DNA of 64,000 nucleotides, taken from Rhodopseudomonas_A palustris_F (GTDB lineage Bacteria; Pseudomonadota; Alphaproteobacteria; Rhizobiales; Xanthobacteraceae). The stretch spans positions 930,001 through 994,000 of the forward strand of contig NC_007925.1 of NCBI RefSeq assembly GCF_000013745.1. The letters are read 5' to 3'. The position numbers and the translations under genes were made by a program. The notes beneath the pieces are model-generated. The model saw only the letters and a list, made by a program, of their open reading frames with translations, had not been told where the DNA came from and searched no databases. The stretch's first letter is position 1; every line of letters starts with the position of its first letter. Below, one piece after another: positions 44,213 to 52,276 of this stretch.

Positions 44213-45838
44213 GTGACCATGGCGATGACTGCGAGCAATGCTGTGGCCGTCGAGACCGAACAGCCGGTCGAGGAGTTCACCCATTGCTTCACCGGCGAAT
44301 GCCGGGTGAACGTGCTGCCGCTGTTGTTTCAGATCGCGCAAATCATTTCCGACAGCGAGGACCTCGCCAAGACGCTGACCATCATCCTGTCGGTGATGCA
44401 GAAGCAACTGCGCATCCATCGCGGCATGGTGACGTTGTACGACCGCGGCTCGGAGACCATCTTCATTCACGAGAGCTTCGGCCTGTCCGAAGAGGAAAAG
44501 GCGCGCGGCATCTACGCGTCGGGCGAGGGCATCACCGGCAAGGTGGTGGAGACCGGCCGCGCCATCGTGGTGCCGCATCTGCGCGACGACCCGCACTTTC
44601 TCGACCGCACGCAGTCGCACGGCCACGGCAATACCAACGCCTCGTTCTTCTGCGTGCCGATCATTCACGCGCAAAAGGTGATCGGCACCATCAGCGCCGA
44701 GCGGACCTACCGCAACTCGCGGCTGCTGCGGCAGGACGTCCAGGTGCTCTCCACGGTGGCGCTGATGGTGGCGCCGGCGGCCGAACTCTATCTGATCGAG
44801 AACATCGAGAAGGTCCGGCTGGAGAACGAGAACCGCCGGCTGCAGAGCGTGCTGAAGGAGCGATTCAAGCCCTCCAATATCATCGGCAATTCCAAGCCGA
44901 TGCAGCAGGTTTACGAGCTGATCCACAAGGTCGCCGGCACCAAGGCGACCGTGCTGGTGCTCGGCGAAAGCGGCGTCGGCAAGGAGCTGGTCGCCAACGC
45001 GATCCACTACAACAGCGCCACCGCCGACGGCCCGTTCGTCAAGTTCAACTGCGCAGCGTTGCCGGAGAGCATCGTCGAGAGCGAATTGTTCGGCCATGAG
45101 AAGGGCGCCTTCACCGGCGCGGTGGGGTTGCGCAAGGGCCGTTTCGAACTCGCCGACGGCGGCACCATCTTTCTCGACGAGGTCGGCGAACTGAGCCTGC
45201 TGATGCAGGCGAAACTGCTGCGGGTGCTGCAGGAAAAGACCTTCGAGCGGGTCGGCGGGTCGAAGCCGGTGAAGGTCGATCTGCGGATCATCGCCGCCAC
45301 CAACCGCGATCTGTTGGAGATGGTGGCGAAGGGCACGTTCCGGGAGGACCTGTACTACCGGCTCTATGTGTTTCCGATCACCATTCCGCCGCTACGGGAG
45401 CGCGGCAGCGACGTGATCCTGTTGGCGGACCACTTCGTCGCCCGCAACGCCGCAGATAGCGGCCGCGAGGTGAAACGGATTTCGACCCCGGCGTTGAACA
45501 TGCTGATGGCCTATCACTGGCCGGGCAACGTCCGCGAGCTGGAGAACGTCATCGAGCGCTCGGTGATTCTTTCAGAGGACGGGGTGATCCACGGCTACAA
45601 CCTGCCGCCGTCGCTGCAGACCTCGGCCGAGACCGGCACCAATTTCGGCTGTAGCCTCGGCGGCAAGGTGCAGGCGGTGGAATACGAGATGATCGTCGAG
45701 GCGTTGAAGAGCCACCGCGGCAACGTCACCGACGCCGCGCAAGAGCTCGGCCTGACGCGGCGCATCCTCGGCCTGCGGATGGACAAATACGGCATCAACT
45801 ACAAGACCTTTCGCCGCGGCCGCGAGGCGAGGGGGTAG
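44213..45838 (+). CDS. anfA: AnfA-type sigma-54-dependent nitrogenase activator
   Basis: 541 aa from GTG 44213 (ATG 44219 or 44225 possible). The order is a short N-terminus with a Cys-x4-Cys pair (HCFTGEC; Cys21 and Cys26 if ATG 44225 starts it, as required in Azotobacter AnfA), a GAF domain (~45-190), and an AAA+ domain with GESGVGKE, the sigma-54 loop GAFTGA and GTIFLDEVGEL. A C-terminal Fis-type HTH follows (VTDAAQELGLTRRILGLRMD). It should activate transcription of alternative (Fe-only) nitrogenase genes. VnfA is the alternative. No anf or vnf structural genes are adjacent. Confidence 0.8.
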   Translation: MTMAMTASNAVAVETEQPVEEFTHCFTGECRVNVLPLLFQIAQIISDSEDLAKTLTIILSVMQKQLRIHRGMVTLYDRGSETIFIHESFGLSEEEKARGIYASGEGITGKVVETGRAIVVPHLRDDPHFLDRTQSHGHGNTNASFFCVPIIHAQKVIGTISAERTYRNSRLLRQDVQVLSTVALMVAPAAELYLIENIEKVRLENENRRLQSVLKERFKPSNIIGNSKPMQQVYELIHKVAGTKATVLVLGESGVGKELVANAIHYNSATADGPFVKFNCAALPESIVESELFGHEKGAFTGAVGLRKGRFELADGGTIFLDEVGELSLLMQAKLLRVLQEKTFERVGGSKPVKVDLRIIAATNRDLLEMVAKGTFREDLYYRLYVFPITIPPLRERGSDVILLADHFVARNAADSGREVKRISTPALNMLMAYHWPGNVRELENVIERSVILSEDGVIHGYNLPPSLQTSAETGTNFGCSLGGKVQAVEYEMIVEALKSHRGNVTDAAQELGLTRRILGLRMDKYGINYKTFRRGREARG

Positions 45839-45880
45839 CTTCCGATAATTTCCTTTCGGCATGATCGCCACATCACGCGC

Positions 45881-46023
45881 CGTCATCCTGAGGAGCGCGC
45901 CCGCCAGGGCGGGCGTCTCGAAGGATGGCCACGGGCGATCGGCCTGCGCGACGTGCTCGCGGCGCATCCTTCGAGACGCCCGGCTACGCGCTCCGCGCTA
46001 CGCCGGGCTCCTCAGGATGACGG
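45881..46023. repeat. REP-like hairpin element, family 2 copy 1
   Basis: It is bounded by CGTCATCCTGAGGAGC and GCTCCTCAGGATGACG (perfect inverted ends), with inner arms GTCTCGAAGGATG and CATCCTTCGAGAC. The same family occurs at 46116, 57961 and 58485. Confidence 0.8.
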
Positions 46024-46115
46024 CGAACTGGTTGAGAATCCGGACTGGCAATCGCGGCCGCGAGCCGAGGGGGCTTCCGATAAATTCCTTTCGGCATGAT
46101 CGCCACATCACGCGC

Positions 46116-46258
46116 CGTCATCCTGAGGAGCGCGCCCGTCAGGGCGGGCGTCTCGAAGGATGGCCACGGGCGATCGGCTTGCGCGACGTGCTCGCAGCGC
46201 ATCCTTCGAGACGCCCGGCTACGCGCTCCGCGCTACGCCGGGCTCCTCAGGATGACGG
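46116..46258. repeat. REP-like hairpin element, family 2 copy 2
   Basis: Nearly identical to copy 1, 235 bp away, and part of the same tandem duplication. The outer arms CGTCATCCTGAGGAGC and GCTCCTCAGGATGACG are intact. Confidence 0.8.
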
Positions 46259-46351
46259 CGAATATGTTGCCAATCCGGACAGGATGACGGCGAATATGTT
46301 GCGAGTTCGAAATTGCTCGTCTGTGTCAGCGCAGGCGGCAGAATACGCGAA

Positions 46352-49300
46352 CTATGTCCGCCAGAATGACGGCGCTTTGGCGGGCTTTGCCGCTTCGGCG
46401 TGGGCGTTTGCGGGATGCGCGGCCGGCGCGGCGGGCGGCGGCGCCTGGTCGTCGCGGTCGTTGCTGATCAGCTTCTTGCCGTAACGCCACGACAGGCGCC
46501 CGATGTCGTCCATCAGCATGAACATCGCCGGCACGAAGATCAGCGACAGCACGGTGGAGAACAGCAGCCCGCCGATCACCGCCAGCGCCATCGGCGAGCG
46601 GAATTCGCCGCCGGCGCCGAATGCCAAAGCGGAGGGGGTCATGCCGGCGACCATCGCCACCGTGGTCATCACGATCGGCCGCGCCCGCTTGATGCCGGCG
46701 TCGATCATCGCCGCCTCGCGTCCCTGGCCGTCGCGGATCGACTCCACCGCGAACTCCACCAGCATGATGGCGTTCTTGGTGACGATGCCCATCAGCATCA
46801 GAATTCCGATCCACACCGGCGTGGTGAGTTGTTTGCCGGTGATCAGCAGCGCCGCGATCGCGCCGCCGATCGACAGCGGCAGCGAGAACAGGATGGTGAT
46901 CGGCTGCAGGAAGGTGCCGAACAACAGCACCAGCACCGCATAGACCATCATCAGGCCGGCACTGATCGCGGTGGCGAAGCCCTCCGACAATTCGTTGAGG
47001 CTTTCGGCGTCGCCGGACTGCTTGACGCTGATGGTCTTCGGCAGGCTCTTCATCACCGGCAGCGCGTAGATCTGCTTCATCGCGTCGCCGAGCGCCGCGG
47101 TGCCGACCAGGTCGGCGGCCACCGTGGCCTGGCGCTCGCGGTCGTAGCGGTTGATGCTGGTCGGCCCCTGGTCGAATCTGATGTCGGCGACCACCGACAA
47201 CGGCACCCCGCCGCGGCCGCCGCCGGTCGGCACCCGCAACCGCTCCAGCACCTGCAGGTCGGCGCGGGCGCCGTCCTCGAGTTGCACCCTGATCGGCACC
47301 AGCCGATCGCCGGCGTCGAATTTCGCCAGCGCCGGGCCGACGTCGCCGATCGTCGCGACGCGGATGGTTTCCGATAGGCCCTCGGTGGAGACGCCGAGCC
47401 TTGCTGCGAGATCGGCGCGCGGCAGAATGCGCAGCTCAGGGCGGTCCAGCGAGGTTTCCGAGATCACATTGGCGACGATCGGAATCCGCTTCATCTGGCT
47501 CGCCAGTTCCTGGGCGACGTTGCTGACGATGTTGCTGTCGAGCCCGGTCACCACCAGCGAGATCGCCCGCAGCCCGTTCTCATCGAGGAACCAGTAGCGG
47601 ATGTCCGGCACCGCCTCGAGCTCCTTGCCGATCGACAATTCGAGTTCGCGCTGGGTGATGGAGCGATCGCCCTTCGGCGTGTAGTTGATGATCAATGCGG
47701 CGCGGCGCACCTCGAAGATGCCGGGCGGCACCCTGCCGCCGTCGACGAACACGCTGCGCACTTCCGGGCGCTTGCGCAACCGAGCCACGATGTCCTCGGT
47801 GGTCTGTTCGGTGAAGGCGAGCTGCGAGCCCGGCGGTAGCTCCAGCGCTAGCAGCGAGCGCGCGGAATCCTGCGCCGGCAGGAAGCCCTGCGGCAACAGC
47901 GTGATGCTCCAGATCGAGGCGGCGAACACGCCGACCCCGATCAGCACGGTGATGAAATAATGCCGCACCGACCAGGTCACCAGACGGATGTAGGTGCGCA
48001 GCAGCAGGCCGGGCGGCTTGTCGACGTGCGGATGGTCCTTCAGGAAATACGCCGCCAGCACCGGGGTGACGAACCGCGCCGCCAACAGCGAGAAAAACAC
48101 CTGCACCGAGACGGTGATGCCGAACTGCTTGAAGAACTGCCCGGCGATGCCGGACATGAAGCTGGCGGGCGCGAAGATCGCGATGATGGTCAGCGAGATC
48201 GCGATCACCGCGAGGCCAATCTCGTCGGCGGCCTCCAATGCAGCGCGATACGGCGATTTGCCCATCCGGATATGGCGGACGATGTTCTCGATCTCGACGA
48301 TGGCGTCGTCGACCAGGATGCCGGTGGAGAGCGTAATGGCGAGGAACGACACCAGGTTCAGCGAGAAGCCCAACAGATCCATCGCCCAGAACGCCGGGAA
48401 GATCGACAACGGCAGCGAGATCGCGGCGATCACCGTGGCGCGGAAGTCGCGCAGGAACAGAAACACCACGATCACCGCCAGGATCGCGCCTTCGAACAGC
48501 GTCGAGATCGCGGCTTCGTAATTGCCCTTGGTGTAGTCCACCGAAGTATCGATCAATTTTAGGTCGACGTCCGGATAGGCCGCCTTCAGGGCGTCGACGC
48601 GCTTCTGCACCGCGGCCGCCACCACGACGTCGCTGGCGCCCTTGCTGCGCTTGATGCCGAGCGCCACCACCGGCTCGCCGTTGAAGCGCGCGAAGGTGCG
48701 GCGGTCGGCGATGGTGTCGGTGACGGTGCCGAGGTCGTCGAGCCGGATCTCGCCGCCGGCCGGCAGGCTGATCATGGTGCCGGCGAGGTCGTTCAGCGTC
48801 CTGGCGCCGCCCAGCGTGCGGATCGCCTGGTCGTTGCTGCCGATTTCGGCACGGCCGCCGGCGAGATCGACATTGATGCCGCGCAGCCGATGGCTGACAT
48901 CGACCGCGGTGAGCCCCGCGGCCTGCAGCCGGTCGGGATCGAGCGAGACCAGGATCTCACGCTCGACGCCGCCGATCCGCTCGACCTGCGCGACGTTGCG
49001 CACGCCCTGCAGCGCGCGCTTCACCACGTCGTCGACGAACCACGACAATTGTTCGGGCGTCTTGCCGGGCGAGATCGCCGCATAGGTGACGATCGGCAGC
49101 CCGATCACGTCGACGCGCTGGATCAGCGGCTCGTTGACGTTCTGCGGCAGTTGGCTGCGCACCCGCGTTACCGCGTCCTTGATGTCGTTGAGCGCGCGAT
49201 CGGTGTTGGTCTCCAGCGCGAACTGGATGGTGGTGACGGACAGACCGTCGGTGATCGACGAGGCGATATGGCGCACGCCTTCGACGCCGGAGACGCCGTC

Positions 49301-49513
49301 CTCGATGGTCTTGGTGACTTGGGCTTCGAGTTCGGCGGGCGCCGCGCCGAACTGCGACACCGACACCGAGATCACCGGAATGTCGGCGGAAGGCAGCCTG
49401 GTGATCGCGAGCTTGGTGAACGAGACCCAGCCCAGCGCCAACAGGATGATCGAGAACACGATCGAGGGCAGCGGGTGGCGGATCGACCAGGCCGAGATGT
49501 TCATCCGGGCCAT
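46352..49513 (-). CDS. RND efflux transporter, inner-membrane pump (AcrB/MexB-like)
   Basis: 1053 aa, normal for the HAE1 family. It begins with SIRHPLPSIVFSIILLALG (TM1), then QVTKTIEDGVSGVEGVRHI. The TM4 proton-relay region has STGILVDDAIVEIENIVRH with the Asp-Asp pair, and a second TM block follows at LMGIVTKNAIMLVEFAVESI. It exports hydrophobic compounds across the envelope by proton antiport. ATG 49513 overlaps the fusion-protein stop (TGATG). No outer-membrane factor is in the window, so a shared one must be used. Substrate unknown. Confidence 0.93.
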   Translation of the reverse strand: MARMNISAWSIRHPLPSIVFSIILLALGWVSFTKLAITRLPSADIPVISVSVSQFGAAPAELEAQVTKTIEDGVSGVEGVRHIASSITDGLSVTTIQFALETNTDRALNDIKDAVTRVRSQLPQNVNEPLIQRVDVIGLPIVTYAAISPGKTPEQLSWFVDDVVKRALQGVRNVAQVERIGGVEREILVSLDPDRLQAAGLTAVDVSHRLRGINVDLAGGRAEIGSNDQAIRTLGGARTLNDLAGTMISLPAGGEIRLDDLGTVTDTIADRRTFARFNGEPVVALGIKRSKGASDVVVAAAVQKRVDALKAAYPDVDLKLIDTSVDYTKGNYEAAISTLFEGAILAVIVVFLFLRDFRATVIAAISLPLSIFPAFWAMDLLGFSLNLVSFLAITLSTGILVDDAIVEIENIVRHIRMGKSPYRAALEAADEIGLAVIAISLTIIAIFAPASFMSGIAGQFFKQFGITVSVQVFFSLLAARFVTPVLAAYFLKDHPHVDKPPGLLLRTYIRLVTWSVRHYFITVLIGVGVFAASIWSITLLPQGFLPAQDSARSLLALELPPGSQLAFTEQTTEDIVARLRKRPEVRSVFVDGGRVPPGIFEVRRAALIINYTPKGDRSITQRELELSIGKELEAVPDIRYWFLDENGLRAISLVVTGLDSNIVSNVAQELASQMKRIPIVANVISETSLDRPELRILPRADLAARLGVSTEGLSETIRVATIGDVGPALAKFDAGDRLVPIRVQLEDGARADLQVLERLRVPTGGGRGGVPLSVVADIRFDQGPTSINRYDRERQATVAADLVGTAALGDAMKQIYALPVMKSLPKTISVKQSGDAESLNELSEGFATAISAGLMMVYAVLVLLFGTFLQPITILFSLPLSIGGAIAALLITGKQLTTPVWIGILMLMGIVTKNAIMLVEFAVESIRDGQGREAAMIDAGIKRARPIVMTTVAMVAGMTPSALAFGAGGEFRSPMALAVIGGLLFSTVLSLIFVPAMFMLMDDIGRLSWRYGKKLISNDRDDQAPPPAAPAAHPANAHAEAAKPAKAPSFWRT

Positions 49514-50433
49514 CAGCGCACCCGCGTGCGGTCGAGGTCGTCGGCGAACAGCGCCTTGACCTGGTCGCCGTCGTGCAGCGAGGTGCCGGCGTCGGCGACC
49601 ACGATCTCGCCCTCCTTGAGGCCTTCGAGGATTTCGATCGAACTCTCCGAGGTGAGCCCGACCCGCACCTTGCGGGTCTCGATGATATTGCCGTTCACCA
49701 CCTGCACCGCGAGACGATCCACCGCGGTGCGCGGGATCGCCACGCCGCAGCTGCGCCTGGCGTCGATATTGGCGCGGGCGAAGCTGCCGACCTTGAGCGG
49801 CGGATTGTTGGGGAGTGACAGCCGGACGTGGCCGAGCTGGGTGGCGCGGTCGAGCTGCGGCGCCACCAGCCGCACCTTGCCGACGAGGTCGGGGCCGTCG
49901 TCGCGGCTGATCCGCGCCGGCGCGCCGGGGCTGAGCTTCAGCGCGTGGATGCCGGGCACCTCGGCGTCGAGTTCGATCTCGCCACCCACCGCGATGCGCA
50001 GCATCGGACCGGCCTGCGGCGAGGCCGGCGCGCCGACCGCGGCGGCGATCTGGATGACGAGGCCCGCCGCCGGCGCGCGCACCGAACGCGCCCCGGTCAA
50101 TCGGATCAGTTCCTGGTTGTCGCTGACGCTGTCGCCCTCGCGCACCAGGATCTCGGCGATGCGCGCGCCCTCCTGATCGACGCCGGCGACCGCCTCGCGG
50201 CGCGGCACGAAGAAGCCGGTGACCCGGACCATGTCGGAGAAGCAGGCGTTGGTCGCGCGGGCGACGATGACTTGCGCGCTGGCCGGCTGTTCCGCCTGCG
50301 CCGCGGCCTGCTCGCCGCCGGCGGCGCTCAGCAGAGCCGCGAGCAGCGTGGCTAGGATCGGCTTGAGCGGAGCGCTGGCCTGCGCCGGACCACCATCGGT
50401 CGGGGTCCTGGCGGGTCTCGGATTGGTCGGCAT
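49513..50433 (-). CDS. RND efflux periplasmic adaptor (membrane fusion) protein
   Basis: 306 aa. A hydrophobic N-terminal anchor or signal (residues ~24-45) is followed by a biotinyl-lipoyl-like domain (VAGVDQEGARIAEILVREGD, SVRAPAAGLVI), a beta-barrel and a membrane-proximal domain (GSFARANIDARRSCGVAIPR). The alpha-hairpin is very short compared with AcrA. It links the pump to an outer-membrane channel. The start at 50433 (MPTNPRP) was chosen over a frame extending to 50592. It is co-transcribed with the pump. Confidence 0.85.
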   Translation of the reverse strand: MPTNPRPARTPTDGGPAQASAPLKPILATLLAALLSAAGGEQAAAQAEQPASAQVIVARATNACFSDMVRVTGFFVPRREAVAGVDQEGARIAEILVREGDSVSDNQELIRLTGARSVRAPAAGLVIQIAAAVGAPASPQAGPMLRIAVGGEIELDAEVPGIHALKLSPGAPARISRDDGPDLVGKVRLVAPQLDRATQLGHVRLSLPNNPPLKVGSFARANIDARRSCGVAIPRTAVDRLAVQVVNGNIIETRKVRVGLTSESSIEILEGLKEGEIVVADAGTSLHDGDQVKALFADDLDRTRVR

Positions 50434-50599
50434 CGAAACCCCGTCAACACGTCTGGCCTGCGGCCGCGCAGGCAATCTACATACCGGCTCCGCGATGCCC
50501 AACCAAAAACCGAAGCCGCCCCGCAGCGCGCTGGCATCGCTGCACAATCCAGCGCGGCGGCGCGCCGCCTGGCCCGCCCCAAGCGGCGGCACGGCGCGG

Positions 50600-52042
50600 T
50601 CAGCGCACCCCGTAGCCGTCGAATTCCTGCACGATGTTGGGGTCCATGGCCTTGGCGGTGTTGACGTCCCGCTCGCCTTCGGCGACCGCGCCGTTGCGTT
50701 GCTTGGCGAGGCCGCGGCCGTACAGCGAGGAGGTCAGCCGCGGATCGATCTTCAGCGCGGCGTCGAAATCGGCAATCGCGTTCTTGATCTGGCCGTTCTT
50801 CAGGTTGACCAGCCCGCGGCTGTCCAGCGCGTCGGCGAAGTTCGGCCGCAGCCGCAGCGCCTCGTTGCAATCCTTCAGCGCGGCTGTCAGGTCGCCGGTC
50901 ACGGTTCGCACCCAGCAGCGATTGTTGTAAGCCTCGACGTCGCGCGGGTTGAGCCGGATGGTGGCGTCGAAGTCCTGCACCGCGAGCGCGTAGGCGCCCC
51001 TGCTGGCATAGACCTGGCCGCGGCGATACAGCGCGTTGGCGTCGTCCGGATTGTCGGCGAGCTTGCCGCTCAACGCCTTGATGGTGGGATCCTCGGCCAG
51101 CGCCAGTTGGCTCGCCGGCGCTTTTGCAGGCTCCGGCGCGGCAAGGTTCGGCTCCGCCGGCTTGGCCGCGGCTTGCGGCGCGGCGGCGGCCGGATTCGGC
51201 TTGGCGATCTCGATCGGCGCGGGCAGCGCCGGCGCCGCGGTGGGCGCTGCGCCGGTCGGCGGCGGCGCGTTCAGCGCCACAGTCGGCTGCGGCCCCGGGC
51301 TCAAGGAGAATTCGTCGGTCAGCGACGACGAGATCCACGGCACCTGTTCGTTTTTCGAGGCGCGGGTGATGCCGAGCCGGGTGCGGCTCAGCGTGTCCTC
51401 GACGCTCGAACCCGGGTCGCGCAGCGCCTTCACCAATTCGCCGACGAACAGGCCGTGGTCGCCGCCATTGTCGCTGACCACCGAACTCAGCGCCGCCGAA
51501 TACATCACCAGGCTGCCGTTCGGGGCGACCACCGGCGCGAGTCCGGCGGAGAAGCTGCGGAACCTGCGCTCGAACGGGTTGCGCCGCGAGGCGTCGAGCA
51601 GCGCCACCTTGATGGCGGCGCCGCGGCTGTTGATTTCGCCGAGCACGGTTTCCAGGCTGACGCCGTCGCGGCGTACGTCGGGCTCGGTCCAGATCTGCGC
51701 GTCGACCGGGATCAGGTAGCTCTGCCGGTTCGACTGGATGCCGAAGCCGCTGAAAAACACCAGCGCCACCGCGCCCGGCTCGACCCTCGCATAGAGCCGG
51801 TCGAAGGCGCGGCGCATCGCCTCGCCGTTCAAATTCTCGCCGATCTCGACGTCGAAGCCGGCGCGCTGCAATTCCTCGCCGAGTTCGCGGGCATCGTTGA
51901 TCGGTTCCTTGAGCGGCTTTTCGCTGTCGGGATATTTCGCGTTGCCGATCACCAGCGCGACCCGCTCGGCCGCCGCGGCGGCCTCGATCAGCGGCGACAT
52001 CGCCAGGCTCAGGATCGCAATCAATGCCAGGCGGATTGTCAT
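50600..52042 (-). CDS. Caspase-fold (peptidase C14) pseudoenzyme with TPR repeats
   Basis: 480 aa. A signal peptide (residues 1-25, ending EAAAAA) suggests the periplasm. Residues ~27-240 have the caspase fold: RVALVIGNAKYPDSEKPLKE, then LVFFSGFGIQSNRQSYLIPV and VALLDASRRNPFERRF. In active members these read GHG and DACR; here the catalytic His is Phe100 and the Cys is Ser152, so it should lack protease activity. After a Pro/Ala-rich linker, residues ~340-480 contain about four TPR units (ALYRRGQVYASRGAYALAVQ). It may be a scaffold. Start 52042 was preferred over 52120. Confidence 0.82.
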   Translation of the reverse strand: MTIRLALIAILSLAMSPLIEAAAAAERVALVIGNAKYPDSEKPLKEPINDARELGEELQRAGFDVEIGENLNGEAMRRAFDRLYARVEPGAVALVFFSGFGIQSNRQSYLIPVDAQIWTEPDVRRDGVSLETVLGEINSRGAAIKVALLDASRRNPFERRFRSFSAGLAPVVAPNGSLVMYSAALSSVVSDNGGDHGLFVGELVKALRDPGSSVEDTLSRTRLGITRASKNEQVPWISSSLTDEFSLSPGPQPTVALNAPPPTGAAPTAAPALPAPIEIAKPNPAAAAPQAAAKPAEPNLAAPEPAKAPASQLALAEDPTIKALSGKLADNPDDANALYRRGQVYASRGAYALAVQDFDATIRLNPRDVEAYNNRCWVRTVTGDLTAALKDCNEALRLRPNFADALDSRGLVNLKNGQIKNAIADFDAALKIDPRLTSSLYGRGLAKQRNGAVAEGERDVNTAKAMDPNIVQEFDGYGVR

Positions 52043-52276
52043 TCGACGCGGGTCCAAGGTGATTTGCGCCGAACGGACTTGCGGCGCGGTGAGCTTACTT
52101 GACGCAACCGGCATTATCAAACGAGGCCGGGCGACGCTGTCAACAACGCCCGACCCACCGGCCCGGTTGCGTCGCGCGGCTTCTGCGGCTTAGATGCATC
52201 AAAACTAAGACCAACCACAGGGTGGGAAGCTGCGATGCGAGGGTTTGCGATTTTGCAGCGCGACAGAGCCTGAGCG

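Larger units (their letters stand above)
45815..46302 (+). repeat. Tandem duplication including the 3' tip of anfA
   Basis: Two ~235-238-bp units. Unit 1 (45815-46052) begins in the last eight codons of anfA, at CGCGGCCGCGAG. Unit 2 starts at 46053 with the same 12 bases, so a short broken copy of the gene's end lies downstream. Each unit contains one REP-like hairpin (listed separately). After unit 2, a 22-bp piece (46249-46270) is repeated at 46281-46302. Confidence 0.7.
45839..46351. other. Intergenic region filled by repeats
   Basis: 513 bp between convergent anfA and the RND pump. It is almost wholly the tandem duplication described above with its two hairpin elements. The remaining ~50 bp before the pump's stop show nothing. 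The hairpins may end both transcripts. Confidence 0.65.

Noticed and set aside
45861..46484. 207-aa ORF across the repeats after anfA
   Set aside because: Made almost wholly of two copies of a palindromic repeat; not a gene.
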